Source: an uncultured SAR116 cluster alpha proteobacterium
GTDB taxonomy: Bacteria; Pseudomonadota; Alphaproteobacteria; Puniceispirillales; Marisalimonadaceae
Length of the DNA: 41,431 nucleotides
Direction of reading: 5' to 3'
Assembly (NCBI GenBank): GCA_902528415.1
Contig: CABZSR010000013.1
Span: 1 to 41,431 of the forward strand
The notes beneath the pieces were generated by a model. That model ran no database searches and had not been told where the DNA came from. It saw only the letters and a program-made list of their open reading frames with translations. The position numbers and the translations under genes were made by a program. Position 1 is the stretch's first letter. The number at the start of each line of letters is the position of its first letter. Shown here in pieces: positions 32,397-41,431 of the stretch.

Positions 32397-33839
32397 ATGG
32401 TTCCTGAAAAATCAAATATTGTTCCAAGTGAGTTTATAATAGTTGGAGGAACTGGGAATCTTTCAAAGAGCAAGATATTACCTGCTCTATTTTGGAGATT
32501 TTTAGATAATCAAATAGATGCTCAATCAAACATAATATTGTGCGATAAATATATAAAATCTAAAAAAGACTTTTTTTTTGAGTTGCAATCTAATTGTAAT
32601 GAAGCAATCAAAAGTGAAGATAACAACTTAGAAAATTGGAATAATTTTATAAAGATTATAAAATTAGTAGAATTAGACGTTGTTTCTGGAAATGGACATT
32701 TAGATTTAGTTAAAATAATAAAAGAAAAATTTGATGAAAACAGACCTATAATTTTTTATTTGGCAATTGCTTCAAGTCTATTTGGTAATAGTTGCAAGTT
32801 TATTAGAGATTCAGGTTTAAATGTTCCACAAAGTAGACTTGTAATTGAAAAGCCTATTGGAAAAAACAAAAAAACTGCAATTGAAATTAATAACGAAATT
32901 TCAAGTGTTTTTAAAGAAAGTCAAATTTACAGAATTGATCATTATTTAGGAAAAGAAACTGTCCAAAATCTGATGGCTTTAAGGTTTGCTAACACATTTT
33001 TTGAAAATCAGTGGAATAATAATAATATTGATCATGTACAGATCACTGTTTCTGAAACAATAGGAGTTAAGGAAAGGATTTCCTATTATAATGAGTATGG
33101 TGCAATTAGAGATATGTTGCAAAATCATTTACTACAGTTAATTTGTTTAATAGCAATGGAACCTCCATCCTTTTATGAAGCAGATCAATTAAGAGACGAA
33201 AAATTAAGAGTTTTAAAAGCACTGAAACCAATAGCTGTAGATGAAGTGCAAACAGGACAATATCGAAGCTTTTCTGATGAATTAGGTAAAAATTCTAATA
33301 CTGAAACTTTTGTTTCACTTAAAGTTGTTATTAATAATTGGAGATGGGCAGGGGTTCCTTTTTATGTAAGGACAGGTAAAAAATTATCTAACAGAGCAAG
33401 TGAAATTATTATTACATTTAAAAATAAGCCTCATGACATTTTTTCAAAGTTTACTAAAGATGCTCAAGATAACCCAAACAGATTGATAATTAGAGTTCAG
33501 CCCGAAGAAGGTCTAAAATTAAAGCTAACTTCTAAAGCTCCTGGACCAGGTGGAATGCGGTTTTTCCCATCAGAACTAAATTTATCTTTTGGCGATACTT
33601 TTACTGACAGACTTCCAGATGCTTATGAACGTCTCCTTATGGATGTAGTAAGAGGTAACCAAACGCTTTTTATGAGATCTGATGAAGTCCTCGCAGCATG
33701 GGATTATATTGACCCAATAGTTGAAATTGCCAAAAATCAAGAACCTCAACTCTACAGGACAGGAACTATGGGTCCAGAGGACAAAATACTTTGTGCAGAT
33801 GAAAATAAATGGATTGATCCAAAAGATGATAGATCATGA
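32397..33839 (+). CDS. zwf: Glucose-6-phosphate 1-dehydrogenase
   Basis: A 480-residue enzyme making 6-phosphogluconolactone from glucose-6-phosphate with NADP or NAD. The cofactor loop is VGGTGNLSKSKILPAL, a variant of GASGDLxxRK. The active-site signature is YRIDHYLGKETVQNLMALRF (near 185), preceded by IEKPIGKN. FYVRTGKKL (near 320) belongs to the substrate-binding core and PDAYERLLMDV marks the C-terminal domain. It overlaps pgl by 4 bases (ATGA). With edd this gives the upper Entner-Doudoroff pathway, a common route in marine alphaproteobacteria. It is divergent from the YihU-like gene; the shared 120-base region likely carries promoters. Confidence 0.96.
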   Translation: MVPEKSNIVPSEFIIVGGTGNLSKSKILPALFWRFLDNQIDAQSNIILCDKYIKSKKDFFFELQSNCNEAIKSEDNNLENWNNFIKIIKLVELDVVSGNGHLDLVKIIKEKFDENRPIIFYLAIASSLFGNSCKFIRDSGLNVPQSRLVIEKPIGKNKKTAIEINNEISSVFKESQIYRIDHYLGKETVQNLMALRFANTFFENQWNNNNIDHVQITVSETIGVKERISYYNEYGAIRDMLQNHLLQLICLIAMEPPSFYEADQLRDEKLRVLKALKPIAVDEVQTGQYRSFSDELGKNSNTETFVSLKVVINNWRWAGVPFYVRTGKKLSNRASEIIITFKNKPHDIFSKFTKDAQDNPNRLIIRVQPEEGLKLKLTSKAPGPGGMRFFPSELNLSFGDTFTDRLPDAYERLLMDVVRGNQTLFMRSDEVLAAWDYIDPIVEIAKNQEPQLYRTGTMGPEDKILCADENKWIDPKDDRS

Positions 33840-34453
33840 ATGTTGCCACTTTAATTTCAGATAAACTAAAAGAATCTATAAACAAATTTGGAACCGCGAG
33901 TTTAGTCGTACCTGGTGGAAGCAGTCCAATTAAGATCTTTAAAGATTTATCTCAAATTGAACTTGCTTGGTCAAAAGTACAAATAACCCTGGTTGATGAT
34001 AGACTAGTTGATCCCCAAAATGAAAATAGTAATCAAAAACTTTTATCGGAGTATTTTTTTATAAACAAATCTAAAAATGCTAAATTTTTTCCTTTATCGG
34101 AGGACTTAATCTTTAATAAAAAGTTTAAAATCCCTTTTGATGTTACTTTAATTGGTATGGGTGAAGATGGTCATTTTGCCTCTTTATTCCCTAGCATGAT
34201 TGGGGATAAAGAGGGTTTTAGTATAGATGCAAATCACAAAATATTTAAAACATCACCACAGGGTGAACCTTTTCTTCCAAGAATAACAATGAATTTATCT
34301 TTGATAATGAGTAGTGAATTAATTATTCTATTAGTTAAAGGTAAGGCAAAACAAAACATTTTAGAACTTGCTAAAAATGATGAAACATATCCCATTCATT
34401 ATTTATTAAACAACAAACATAAAAATTTTATTATTGAGAAAATCAATGAGTAA
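33836..34453 (+). CDS. pgl: 6-phosphogluconolactonase
   Basis: A 205-residue lactonase of the SugarP/NagB fold. It has LVVPGGSSPIKIFKDL (the phosphate-binding GGSSP), VQITLVDDRLVDPQNENSNQ (DDR loop) and FDVTLIGMGEDGHFASLFP (the GMGxDGHxASLFP signature). It opens the lactone made by the G6P dehydrogenase. Its start overlaps zwf by 4 bases and its last 8 bases overlap edd, so the three are strongly coupled. Length is a little short for the family but no motif is lost. Confidence 0.93.
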   Translation: MNVATLISDKLKESINKFGTASLVVPGGSSPIKIFKDLSQIELAWSKVQITLVDDRLVDPQNENSNQKLLSEYFFINKSKNAKFFPLSEDLIFNKKFKIPFDVTLIGMGEDGHFASLFPSMIGDKEGFSIDANHKIFKTSPQGEPFLPRITMNLSLIMSSELIILLVKGKAKQNILELAKNDETYPIHYLLNNKHKNFIIEKINE

Positions 34454-36269
34454 ATTGCACCCAACAATAATTAATGTCACAAAAAGGATAATTGAAAGAA
34501 GCAAATTAACAAGACAAGACTATTTAAAGAATATTCAAGCTATGGAAAAAGATATTGATAACGATAGAAGTCAAGTTTCATGCTCTAATATGGCTCACGC
34601 TGCAGCTGCAGCTCCCATAGATGAACAGTCTTCAATACTAATGAATTCAAAGCCAAATATAGGTATTGTCTCTGCTTATAATGATATGCTTTCAGCTCAT
34701 AAACCACTAGAACATTTTCCTAAAATAATTAAAGCAGCTGCAAATAAATTTGGTGCTACTGCACAAATGGCAGGTGCCGTACCTGCAATGTGTGACGGGG
34801 TCACTCAAGGAAGACCAGGCATGGAGTTATCATTAATGTCAAGGGATGTTATTGCTATGTCCACTGCAGTAGCATTAAGTCACGGTGTATATGATGCTGC
34901 ACTATGTTTGGGTGTATGCGATAAGATTGTACCTGGACTAGTAATCGGATCTTTATCATTTGGTCATCTACCAATAATTTTTGTACCAGCCGGACCCATG
35001 TCTACTGGAATTCCAAATGAAGAAAAAAATCGAATAAGAAATGAATTTGCTAAAGGTAAGGCAACCAGAGAGGAATTACTAAAAGTTGAAATTGCTGCTT
35101 ATCACGGAGAAGGGACTTGTACATTTTATGGAACAGCCAACTCGAATCAAATGTTAATGGAAATTATGGGTTTACACCTCCCTGGGTCTGCGTTTGTTCA
35201 TCCTTATAGTGACTTGAGAAATGCCTATAATGTAGCTGCAACTCAACAAGCAATTTCAATATCAAGAAAAGGAAATGATATAAGGCCTATTGGAGAAATT
35301 ATTGATGAAAGAAGTTTTGTTAATGCGATTATTGGTTTACTTGCAACAGGAGGATCAACTAACCATACTTTACACTTGCCCGCAATGGCTGCTGCAGCTG
35401 GAATTAAATTATTATGGGAAGATTTTGCAGATTTGTCAGAAGTGATACCTTTGTTGGCTAGGGTGTATCCAAATGGCAGCGCGGATGTAAATCAATTTCA
35501 TGCTGCAGGTGGTATGAGCTTTATTATTGGAGAACTTTTAGATGCAGGTTTGTTAGATGGTACTGCTAAAACAGTGTGGGGGAAAAATATTTTTAATTAT
35601 GTTTCTGAAGCTTCTCTTAGAAAATCAGAATTACTTTGGAAAAAAACAAAATCAAAATCTTATGATAATAAAATTTTAAAATATGTAAAAAACCCACATC
35701 AAAAAAATGGTGGTTTGAAAATATTAAAAGGTAATATTGGTAAAGGGGTAATTAAAATTTCTGCTGTTGATTTTAAAAATCAAAAAATAAAAGCCCCGGC
35801 AATGGTTTTTAATAATCAAACTGATGTTAAGAAAGCATATGAAAAGGGTCTGTTAAACAAGGATGTTGTTGTTGTTGTTCGTTTTCAAGGTCCAAAAGCT
35901 AATGGAATGCCAGAACTCCATGCTTTAACTCCAATTTTATCAAATATTCAAGACATAGGTTTCAAAGTGGCCTTGTTAACCGATGGAAGGATGTCTGGGG
36001 CATCTGGTAAAGTTCCAGCAGCTATTCATGTTATTCCTGAAGCTTTAGATAATGGCATAATTGGAAAAATTTTAGATGGAGACATCATTGATATTGATGC
36101 CGTTTCTGGAAGAATTGAAGTTAATGAGACCGTTGCGAAAAGAGATATTAAAGTGCCTTCAAAATTTAATCAGAATAATACATTTGGAAGAAATTTATTT
36201 TCATTATTAAGACAAAATGCCAGTAGTGCTGAAAATGGAGCTGGCCTAGATATAATTAATAATTATTAA
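34446..36269 (+). CDS. edd: 6-phosphogluconate dehydratase
   Basis: A 607-residue member of the IlvD/Edd family of Fe-S dehydratases, making 2-keto-3-deoxy-6-phosphogluconate. SCSNMAHAAAAAP and IVSAYNDMLSAHKPL are near the N-terminus. AVPAMCDGVTQGRPGMELSL is the Edd signature, and LCLGVCDKIVPG and GEGTCTFYGTANSNQ carry conserved cysteines. LTDGRMSGASGKVPAA is the C-terminal GRxSG motif. The ATG at 34446, overlapping the pgl stop, is preferred to a TTG 12 bases earlier. The partner aldolase gene eda is not in the window. No sign of a sulfogluconate-specific variant is visible. Confidence 0.95.
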   Translation: MSKLHPTIINVTKRIIERSKLTRQDYLKNIQAMEKDIDNDRSQVSCSNMAHAAAAAPIDEQSSILMNSKPNIGIVSAYNDMLSAHKPLEHFPKIIKAAANKFGATAQMAGAVPAMCDGVTQGRPGMELSLMSRDVIAMSTAVALSHGVYDAALCLGVCDKIVPGLVIGSLSFGHLPIIFVPAGPMSTGIPNEEKNRIRNEFAKGKATREELLKVEIAAYHGEGTCTFYGTANSNQMLMEIMGLHLPGSAFVHPYSDLRNAYNVAATQQAISISRKGNDIRPIGEIIDERSFVNAIIGLLATGGSTNHTLHLPAMAAAAGIKLLWEDFADLSEVIPLLARVYPNGSADVNQFHAAGGMSFIIGELLDAGLLDGTAKTVWGKNIFNYVSEASLRKSELLWKKTKSKSYDNKILKYVKNPHQKNGGLKILKGNIGKGVIKISAVDFKNQKIKAPAMVFNNQTDVKKAYEKGLLNKDVVVVVRFQGPKANGMPELHALTPILSNIQDIGFKVALLTDGRMSGASGKVPAAIHVIPEALDNGIIGKILDGDIIDIDAVSGRIEVNETVAKRDIKVPSKFNQNNTFGRNLFSLLRQNASSAENGAGLDIINNY

Positions 36270-36275
36270 TAATTT

Positions 36276-37514
36276 TTAAGTTGCTGAAGCAATGGCGGCG
36301 TGAAGCATTACATTAGTGCTTGAAGCTGCCCATTCAGGTTTTATTTCTTCTGCTTCATTATGGCTTAATCCATCAACGCATGGACACATTATCATTGCTG
36401 ATGGAGCAACAGTATTTATCCAGCAAGCATCATGTCCTGCACCTGAAACAATATTCTTATAAGAATATCCAAACTTTTTAGCGCTATTACGAATATTATT
36501 AAGACACTCTTCGTCAAAAGCAACAGGATCAAATCCTCCAATTTGATCCATTTCAAATTCAATCTTATATTTTTTACATATATCAGTAGTCATTTGTTTT
36601 AATTCATTTTCCATTTTTACTAGTTTGTTAATATCTGGAGATCTTATATCAACTGTAAAAAGTGAATTGCCTGCAATAACATTTCGTGAATTAGGAGACA
36701 CTTCAATATGACCTACGCTACCAACAGCATTTGGTTGATTTTTATTTGCAATATGATTGACGGCTAAAATAATTTCCGACAATGCAAGTGATGTATCTTT
36801 TCTAACGTTCATTGGAGTAGTGCCAGTATGTTGCTCAACTCCAGAAAGTTTAACTTCCAACCATTTTAGACCTTGACCGTGCGTGACTACACCTATGTCA
36901 ACTTCTTCCGTTTCAAGAATAGGTCCTTGTTCTATATGCAGTTCATAGTAACAATGGAATTTTTGTGATCCAACAGTTTCAGAACCTTTCCATCCTATTT
37001 TATCAAGCTCATCTCCAAATATATTTCCTTCAGCATCTTTTGCTGAAAGAAGAGTATTAACCTCATATATTCCTGCATATCCTGCAGATGCCATCATTGC
37101 AGGAGGAAAACGGGAACCTTCTTCATTAGTCCAATTTACAACTAAGATTGGATGTTTTGTTTGAATATTTAAATCATTAAGAGTTCTAACAATTTCTAGT
37201 CCAGCTAAAACTCCGAGAACACCGTCATATTTCCCGCCTGTTGGTTGTGTGTCTAAATGGCTTCCAATGACAACTGGAAGTGCATTCTTATCTGTTCCTT
37301 TTCTTTTAAAAAACATTGATCCAAGCTCATCTACTTTCATTGTCATACCAGCATCTTCAGACCATTTTTGTAATAATTTTCTTGCTTCTCCATCTTCTAC
37401 AGTAACAGTTTGTCTATTATTACCTCCAGCAATTCCAGGCCCAATTTTAGCCATTGTCATTAAGCTATCCCATAGTCTGTCACTATTGATTGAAATATTT
37501 GTTTCTTTTACCAT
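36276..37514 (-). CDS. M20-family Zn amidohydrolase (N-carbamoyl-amino-acid hydrolase type)
   Basis: A 412-residue hydrolase of the Zn-dependent amidase/carbamoylase group, including allantoate amidohydrolase and beta-ureidopropionase. Metal ligands are visible: VIGSHLDTQPTGGKYDGVLG (His and Asp), NWTNEEGSRFPP (Glu pair), ELHIEQGPILE (His) and GLSHNEAEEI near the C-terminus. TGTTPMNVRKDTSLALSE is the dimerisation-lid motif with GVEQHTG. It cuts a carbamoyl group from an amino acid or ureide, releasing ammonia and CO2. The precise substrate is not resolved. AAAGGA precedes the start. It converges on edd with a 6-base gap. Confidence 0.88.
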   Translation of the reverse strand: MVKETNISINSDRLWDSLMTMAKIGPGIAGGNNRQTVTVEDGEARKLLQKWSEDAGMTMKVDELGSMFFKRKGTDKNALPVVIGSHLDTQPTGGKYDGVLGVLAGLEIVRTLNDLNIQTKHPILVVNWTNEEGSRFPPAMMASAGYAGIYEVNTLLSAKDAEGNIFGDELDKIGWKGSETVGSQKFHCYYELHIEQGPILETEEVDIGVVTHGQGLKWLEVKLSGVEQHTGTTPMNVRKDTSLALSEIILAVNHIANKNQPNAVGSVGHIEVSPNSRNVIAGNSLFTVDIRSPDINKLVKMENELKQMTTDICKKYKIEFEMDQIGGFDPVAFDEECLNNIRNSAKKFGYSYKNIVSGAGHDACWINTVAPSAMIMCPCVDGLSHNEAEEIKPEWAASSTNVMLHAAIASAT

Positions 37515-37597
37515 TAGAATATCCTTTATATTATAACTGTTAACTAGCTTGAAGATTATGACAATATAAAATTAGATTAAATCAATCGGAATTTGAA

Positions 37598-37996
37598 GTG
37601 TTTAAATTAGATAAGAGATTAGAAAGTGACACAATACTTGTAAAAGAATTAGAAAGTTTTCAGGTAAGACTTATGAATGCTAGAGAATTTTTTTGGATTG
37701 TTTTGATACCTAACAAACCAAATTTAACTGAATTAAGTGATTTAAATATCAATGAAAGGAATTACTTGATGAATTTTGCTATTGATTTAGGAAAGTTTAT
37801 CAAATCTGCAGAAAAATATGACAAAGTAAATATTGGAATGTTGGGTAATGTTGTCTCACAATTACATTTACACATTGTTTTAAGAAAAAAAAATGACGCT
37901 GCTTGGCCAGGACCTGTTTGGGGTAGCGACTTTAATAATCTTGATGAAAAAACAAAAGAATATAGATCTAAATTAATAAGTGAATTTTCAATTTGA
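37598..37996 (+). CDS. HIT-family nucleotide-binding protein
   Basis: A 132-residue member of the histidine-triad family. The triad is NVVSQLHLHIVLRKKNDAAW with three alternating His or Leu-His positions (QLHLH-V-L) near residue 90. FFWIVLIPNKPNL and the acidic tail fit the bacterial HIT branch. These are nucleotide hydrolases or transferases of AMP-linked compounds. The start is a GTG at 37598; a stop lies only 39 bases upstream in the frame and no ATG is available. It converges on the enoyl-CoA hydratase with a 4-base gap. Confidence 0.82.
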   Translation: MFKLDKRLESDTILVKELESFQVRLMNAREFFWIVLIPNKPNLTELSDLNINERNYLMNFAIDLGKFIKSAEKYDKVNIGMLGNVVSQLHLHIVLRKKNDAAWPGPVWGSDFNNLDEKTKEYRSKLISEFSI

Positions 37997-38000
37997 TTAT

Positions 38001-38849
38001 TTAATCAAACTTCTTCTTTTTTGACCAATCGTATAATCCTTGATCTCTTTCTCTCACCGCTTCTTTCCAGCCTTTTTCTTCTACTCTTTTTTGAAACTGA
38101 ATTCCTTCTGGAGAGTGTCTGGAAATACCATCAAATATTGTTGATAATCTTTGCATTTGAGTAATTCCACTTGTTTCCATGTATTGATTTATTACCATTT
38201 TCTGCATTGCAAGTTGATTTATGGGAACAGTTTTAATTCTATTGGCTAATTCTTCAACTCTTTCATCTAATTTCTCAGGTGAAACTGATTCAAGTACTAA
38301 ACCTATTTTTTCAGCTTCTTTTCCATTTATTTTATCTCCTGTAAACAGCATTTTCTTTGCTTTTTCTGGACCTATTCTATGTACCCACATTGCTGTTGTA
38401 GGAGTGCCCCAAACTCTGGATGGCATATAACCAATTTCAGCATTATCTGCCATTATTATCATATCTGAACAAAGGGCAATGTCTGACCCACCAGCAATTG
38501 CAAAACCATGAACTTTACAAATAACTGGCTTAAGCGATTTCCATATAGACATGAAGTGTTGTGTATCATTCCACATAGTTTGATAGTCTTTAATTGGATC
38601 CCAAGGCATTTTTTGGGTAAATTTATTCGATTCATTTCCTTGTGCGTATTCAGATAAATCGTATCCACTACAAAATGCTTTTCCATTTCCTGATAATATT
38701 ATTACACTTACATCTGGGTCGTCATTCGCAAGAGTTATTGCCTCTTCTAAATCTCTAGGCATGTTATCATTTATAGCATTTAATTTTTCAGGTCTATTCA
38801 GCGTAACCCTTCCAATCAGGCCATCTTTTTCATATAAAACTGTTTTCAT
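38001..38849 (-). CDS. Enoyl-CoA hydratase/isomerase family protein
   Basis: A 282-residue crotonase-fold enzyme. The oxyanion-hole segments are KAFCSGYDLSEY (near 58) and KVHGFAIAGGSDIALCSDMI (near 113). A catalytic-acid stretch follows (AEIGYMPSRVWGTPTTAMWV). Length and the C-terminal extension are normal for the family. Substrate is unknown; the neighbouring acyl-CoA ligase implies that both belong to a pathway activating and degrading an acid. GAGGAA precedes the ATG. It is the last gene of the leftward operon with the ligase and the EamA permease. Confidence 0.88.
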   Translation of the reverse strand: MKTVLYEKDGLIGRVTLNRPEKLNAINDNMPRDLEEAITLANDDPDVSVIILSGNGKAFCSGYDLSEYAQGNESNKFTQKMPWDPIKDYQTMWNDTQHFMSIWKSLKPVICKVHGFAIAGGSDIALCSDMIIMADNAEIGYMPSRVWGTPTTAMWVHRIGPEKAKKMLFTGDKINGKEAEKIGLVLESVSPEKLDERVEELANRIKTVPINQLAMQKMVINQYMETSGITQMQRLSTIFDGISRHSPEGIQFQKRVEEKGWKEAVRERDQGLYDWSKKKKFD

Positions 38850-38871
38850 TTTTTATTCCTCAAATTTTATA

Positions 38872-40494
38872 TTATTGTATTTCATTAAAATTATTTTTAT
38901 TTTTTAAATAATTATTTTTTAAAATAAATTTTTGTATTTTTCCTGATCCGGTTAGTGGAAACTTATCTACTGAAAACCACAAATTAGGTGTTTTTTGAGG
39001 TGACATTCTAGATCTAAAAAATTTAATCATCTCATCTTTATTAGCTTGAAAACTGTCTTCAAACTTTATGAAAGCTACTATTAATTCCCCCCATTTTTTG
39101 TCAGGTATACCAACAACTGCTACATCTGAAATATTTTTATGTTCTCTTAAAGCGTTCTCAATTTCTGCTGGAAAATGATTTTCTCCACCTCTAATAATCA
39201 TTTCTTTAATTCTACCTGTTATTGTTACATAACCTCTATTATCCATTCGACCAAGGTCACCTGTGTGGAGCCAATTATTTTTATCAATTGTTTTAGAAGT
39301 TGCTTCTTTATTTGCAAAATATTTAAGCATTGTACTTGGTCCTCGAACACATATCTCTCCAACAGTATTACTTGGGCAAATTTTGTTATTATTAATACTT
39401 CTTATAGACACTTCTGTATGTGAAATTGGTTGACCAATCGTATTGCATATATCCTCAATACTATCATTGTTATGATGTTGTGTTATCACTGGACAATATT
39501 CGGTTTGCCCATAAAGTGTTGAGAACTTACAATTGAATTCTTTCTGAACTCTTTTTACCATTTCAGGTGCTACATTGGATCCACCACAACTAACTAAATT
39601 CAAAGAATTAATTTTATGCTTTTGCTTTTCTTGTTGTTCTAAAATAGATAAAATCATAGTTGGGACACCTAAGATAATGTCTACATCAAAATCTTTTATA
39701 TGATTTAAAATTTTTTCTGGATCAAAAAAAGATGTTAATATCATCCTACATTTCGAAGTTAAACATCCTAGTGTAACCATGCCACATCCGCTAGTATGAA
39801 ATAATGGCATGATATTTATCCAAGAAGACTTCTGACTTACCTCACAACGATTTGAGTAAAAAAAGGCATTATTTATTAATCCGCAGTGAGTAAGAACTGC
39901 ACCCTTTGGAAATCCAGTTGTACCAGAGGTATATTGAATTTGAGCTGGATCGCTTGGATAAACAATTGGTAAATTATTATTACTATGATTTTTAAAGTAT
40001 AATTCACCTTCGTTTTCAAGATTTACTATTTTCTTGATTTTTTCATTACCTTCAATTGCATCTAAAACAATTTTTTTCATATTATTGCCTCTAAAACTGT
40101 TTACGTAAAAAACAGCTTCAGATTGTGACTGTTCAATTATATATTTAAGCTCTTTTTTTTGCAGCGAAGGGTTGGCTGTTACAATTATTATTCCTGATAG
40201 TGCTGCTGCATACTCTAATAATACCCATTCAGGACTATTTGGTGACCAGATTACTACTCGTGAACCTTTTTTAAACTGACCTGATAAAGCAATGGCTAAT
40301 TTTAAACTATTATTATAAAGTTCTTCATAGGTCCAATTTCTATTTGCTTTATTATTTTGGTCTATTTCAACTAAGGCTTGATTGTTAGGATTGGTAGTTG
40401 CAACTTCTTTTAAAAACTCACCTATTGTTTTTTTAATGAGTTTCATATCTTTTTGAGCCGCAAAATAGGAGTCTTTTATATTGACTTCATACAT
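38872..40494 (-). CDS. Acyl-CoA synthetase (AMP-forming, ANL superfamily)
   Basis: A 540-residue adenylating enzyme. The P-loop is IQYTSGTTGFPKGAVLTHCG (near 195); STLYGQTEYCPVI is the A5 motif; LHTGDLGRMDNRGYVTITGR and KEMIIRGGENHFPAEIENAL are A7 and A8. PLTGSGKIQKFILKNN carries the last catalytic Lys. It joins an acid to CoA using ATP. The family includes fatty-acid, benzoate and other ligases; substrate is not resolved. It is separated from the hydratase by 22 bases and from the EamA gene by 23, so they likely form an operon. Confidence 0.92.
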   Translation of the reverse strand: MYEVNIKDSYFAAQKDMKLIKKTIGEFLKEVATTNPNNQALVEIDQNNKANRNWTYEELYNNSLKLAIALSGQFKKGSRVVIWSPNSPEWVLLEYAAALSGIIIVTANPSLQKKELKYIIEQSQSEAVFYVNSFRGNNMKKIVLDAIEGNEKIKKIVNLENEGELYFKNHSNNNLPIVYPSDPAQIQYTSGTTGFPKGAVLTHCGLINNAFFYSNRCEVSQKSSWINIMPLFHTSGCGMVTLGCLTSKCRMILTSFFDPEKILNHIKDFDVDIILGVPTMILSILEQQEKQKHKINSLNLVSCGGSNVAPEMVKRVQKEFNCKFSTLYGQTEYCPVITQHHNNDSIEDICNTIGQPISHTEVSIRSINNNKICPSNTVGEICVRGPSTMLKYFANKEATSKTIDKNNWLHTGDLGRMDNRGYVTITGRIKEMIIRGGENHFPAEIENALREHKNISDVAVVGIPDKKWGELIVAFIKFEDSFQANKDEMIKFFRSRMSPQKTPNLWFSVDKFPLTGSGKIQKFILKNNYLKNKNNFNEIQ

Positions 40495-40517
40495 AACTTA
40501 ATCCAAAAATATAGTCA

Positions 40518-41431
40518 TTATTTTGGCAAAGAAATTTTTACTTGGTCAACTAAAATATACCAAGCAAGACTTAAAATTACGATAACTCCTCCAAAAATCA
40601 TAAAGATATTTGGCGTTTCATTTGTTCCTAACCATACCCAAAATGGCCCAAGAGCAGTTTCTAACAACATTAAAAGGCCAATATTTGAAGCTTGTGTGTA
40701 ACGTGTTGCAAAAGTCAAGCAAGCAAATGATATTGGTAGTATAATTAATCCAGACAATGAAATTGATAATATATCTCCTTGGAAAAGCAATCCAGGTGAT
40801 ACTATTAGTAAGCCAATAAAACCATTACCCAAAGCACTTATGCCTGTAACTGTCATAGCAGGAATTTTAGGCTTATACCTTAGTAGAACTAAGCTTAAAC
40901 CTAATGTTGCTGATGCTCCTACTCCGCATATAGTACCTACTAAAACACTACCTTGAGGAGCATTCAAAACATCATCACCGTTGGCAACAGAAATTCCTAC
41001 CCCTATTAGAGCAAAAAAAGCTGTAATCCATGTTGAATATGTTGTTTTTTCACCAAGGATAAATATTGAAAAAATAGAAGCAAAAATAGGAGAGGTTGCT
41101 AAACAAAATAGTATCAGAGAAACTGACGTTTCGGCTACACCATATGTAAAGAAAAAAGAGCTTACAATTTGACTGCAAATGATACCTATACCGACATTCG
41201 AATAGACATACTTAAAGTTTTGTCTATAAATTTTAAAACAACTTGAAAAAAAAACTAAGATGATACCCATCTCAATTCCCCTCCAAGCTAACATAGACCA
41301 AACATCCATTTCAGACCATCTCATGAAAAGAGTATCAGGTGATAAAATTAAAGCACCTATACTCGCTATTCCGATACCCTTGAAAAGATTTCCAGATATT
41401 GAGAAAGTCAAATTTATACCTAAAAAATTAC
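40518..41431 (-). CDS. EamA-type (DMT) transporter, 5' end probably outside window
   Basis: The frame codes for about 297 residues from a TTG at 41411, but it stays open to the right edge (NFLGINL precedes that TTG), so the true start is likely beyond the window. Two EamA repeats of hydrophobic helices are visible, such as GIGIASIGALIL near the start, VSLILFCLATSPIFASIFSI and SNIGLLMLLETALGPFWVWL. It may carry the acid used by the downstream ligase or an unrelated metabolite. It is the first gene of the leftward operon. Confidence 0.82.
   Translation of the reverse strand, partial: NFLGINLTFSISGNLFKGIGIASIGALILSPDTLFMRWSEMDVWSMLAWRGIEMGIILVFFSSCFKIYRQNFKYVYSNVGIGIICSQIVSSFFFTYGVAETSVSLILFCLATSPIFASIFSIFILGEKTTYSTWITAFFALIGVGISVANGDDVLNAPQGSVLVGTICGVGASATLGLSLVLLRYKPKIPAMTVTGISALGNGFIGLLIVSPGLLFQGDILSISLSGLIILPISFACLTFATRYTQASNIGLLMLLETALGPFWVWLGTNETPNIFMIFGGVIVILSLAWYILVDQVKISLPK

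Noticed and set aside
32397-36269. zwf-pgl-edd read as a sulfo-Entner-Doudoroff set for sulfoquinovose
   Set aside because: All three carry the normal phospho-sugar motifs (for example GGSSP in pgl and the standard G6P dehydrogenase site), so the canonical pathway is the better reading.

Overview
The window looks like a low-GC marine alphaproteobacterium. This rests on gene content (an Entner-Doudoroff operon zwf-pgl-edd, sulfonate-type ThDP decarboxylase subunits, DMT permeases, P4-type integrases with AlpA) and on the strongly AT-rich codon use. No ribosomal RNA is present, so the lineage is inferred and no genus is claimed.

Layout. (1) Positions 1 to about 22062 are a composite genomic island to the left of a tRNA-Ser(GCT) gene (22063-22154, minus strand). 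The 3' end of that tRNA, including its CCA, is repeated as a 16-base direct repeat at 2350-2365 and 22062-22077, which delimits about 19.7 kb. A complete P4-type integrase with an AlpA gene and a helix-turn-helix gene lies just outside the distal repeat (349-2208), so two elements seem to sit in tandem at one tRNA. (2) Positions 2610-13016 hold AT-rich cargo: a uracil-DNA-glycosylase-fold protein, a divergent ADP-ribosylglycohydrolase, an RraA-like aldolase, a MORN-repeat protein, small orphans, and a DNA-processing group (Zn-ribbon/GIY-YIG protein, RecD2-like helicase, 156-aa orphan, small membrane protein, PD-(D/E)XK nuclease). (3) At about 13712 two broken genes meet head to head: an ADP-ribosylglycohydrolase without its N-terminus and an integrase without its N-terminal half. 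Right of this junction lies a less AT-rich P4-like replication module (AlpA, RepB-type primase, D5/P4 helicase; to 17396). (4) Positions 17500-18050 form a GC-rich patch with an HGG-motif protein. It is followed by an AT-rich DUF1501/DUF1800 pair (18176-21498) and a decayed stretch with paired 10-base repeats next to the tRNA.

(5) From 22155 to the right edge the sequence looks like ordinary chromosome: a LysR regulator, an HI0933-type flavoprotein and a DbpA-like DEAD-box helicase. Next comes a catabolic cluster (27480-32272) with two SDRs that lack the usual catalytic tyrosine, split sulfopyruvate-decarboxylase-like subunits, a Gfo/Idh dehydrogenase and a beta-hydroxyacid dehydrogenase carrying a YihU-like VGR signature. 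I read this as a candidate C3-organosulfonate pathway. After it come overlapping zwf-pgl-edd, an M20 amidohydrolase, a HIT protein, and an operon of a DMT permease, an acyl-CoA ligase and an enoyl-CoA hydratase.

The main points of interest are the tandem tRNA-Ser islands, the scar joining two truncated genes, the RecD2/GIY-YIG/PD-(D/E)XK cargo with a perfect 23-bp inverted repeat, and the putative sulfonate cluster.
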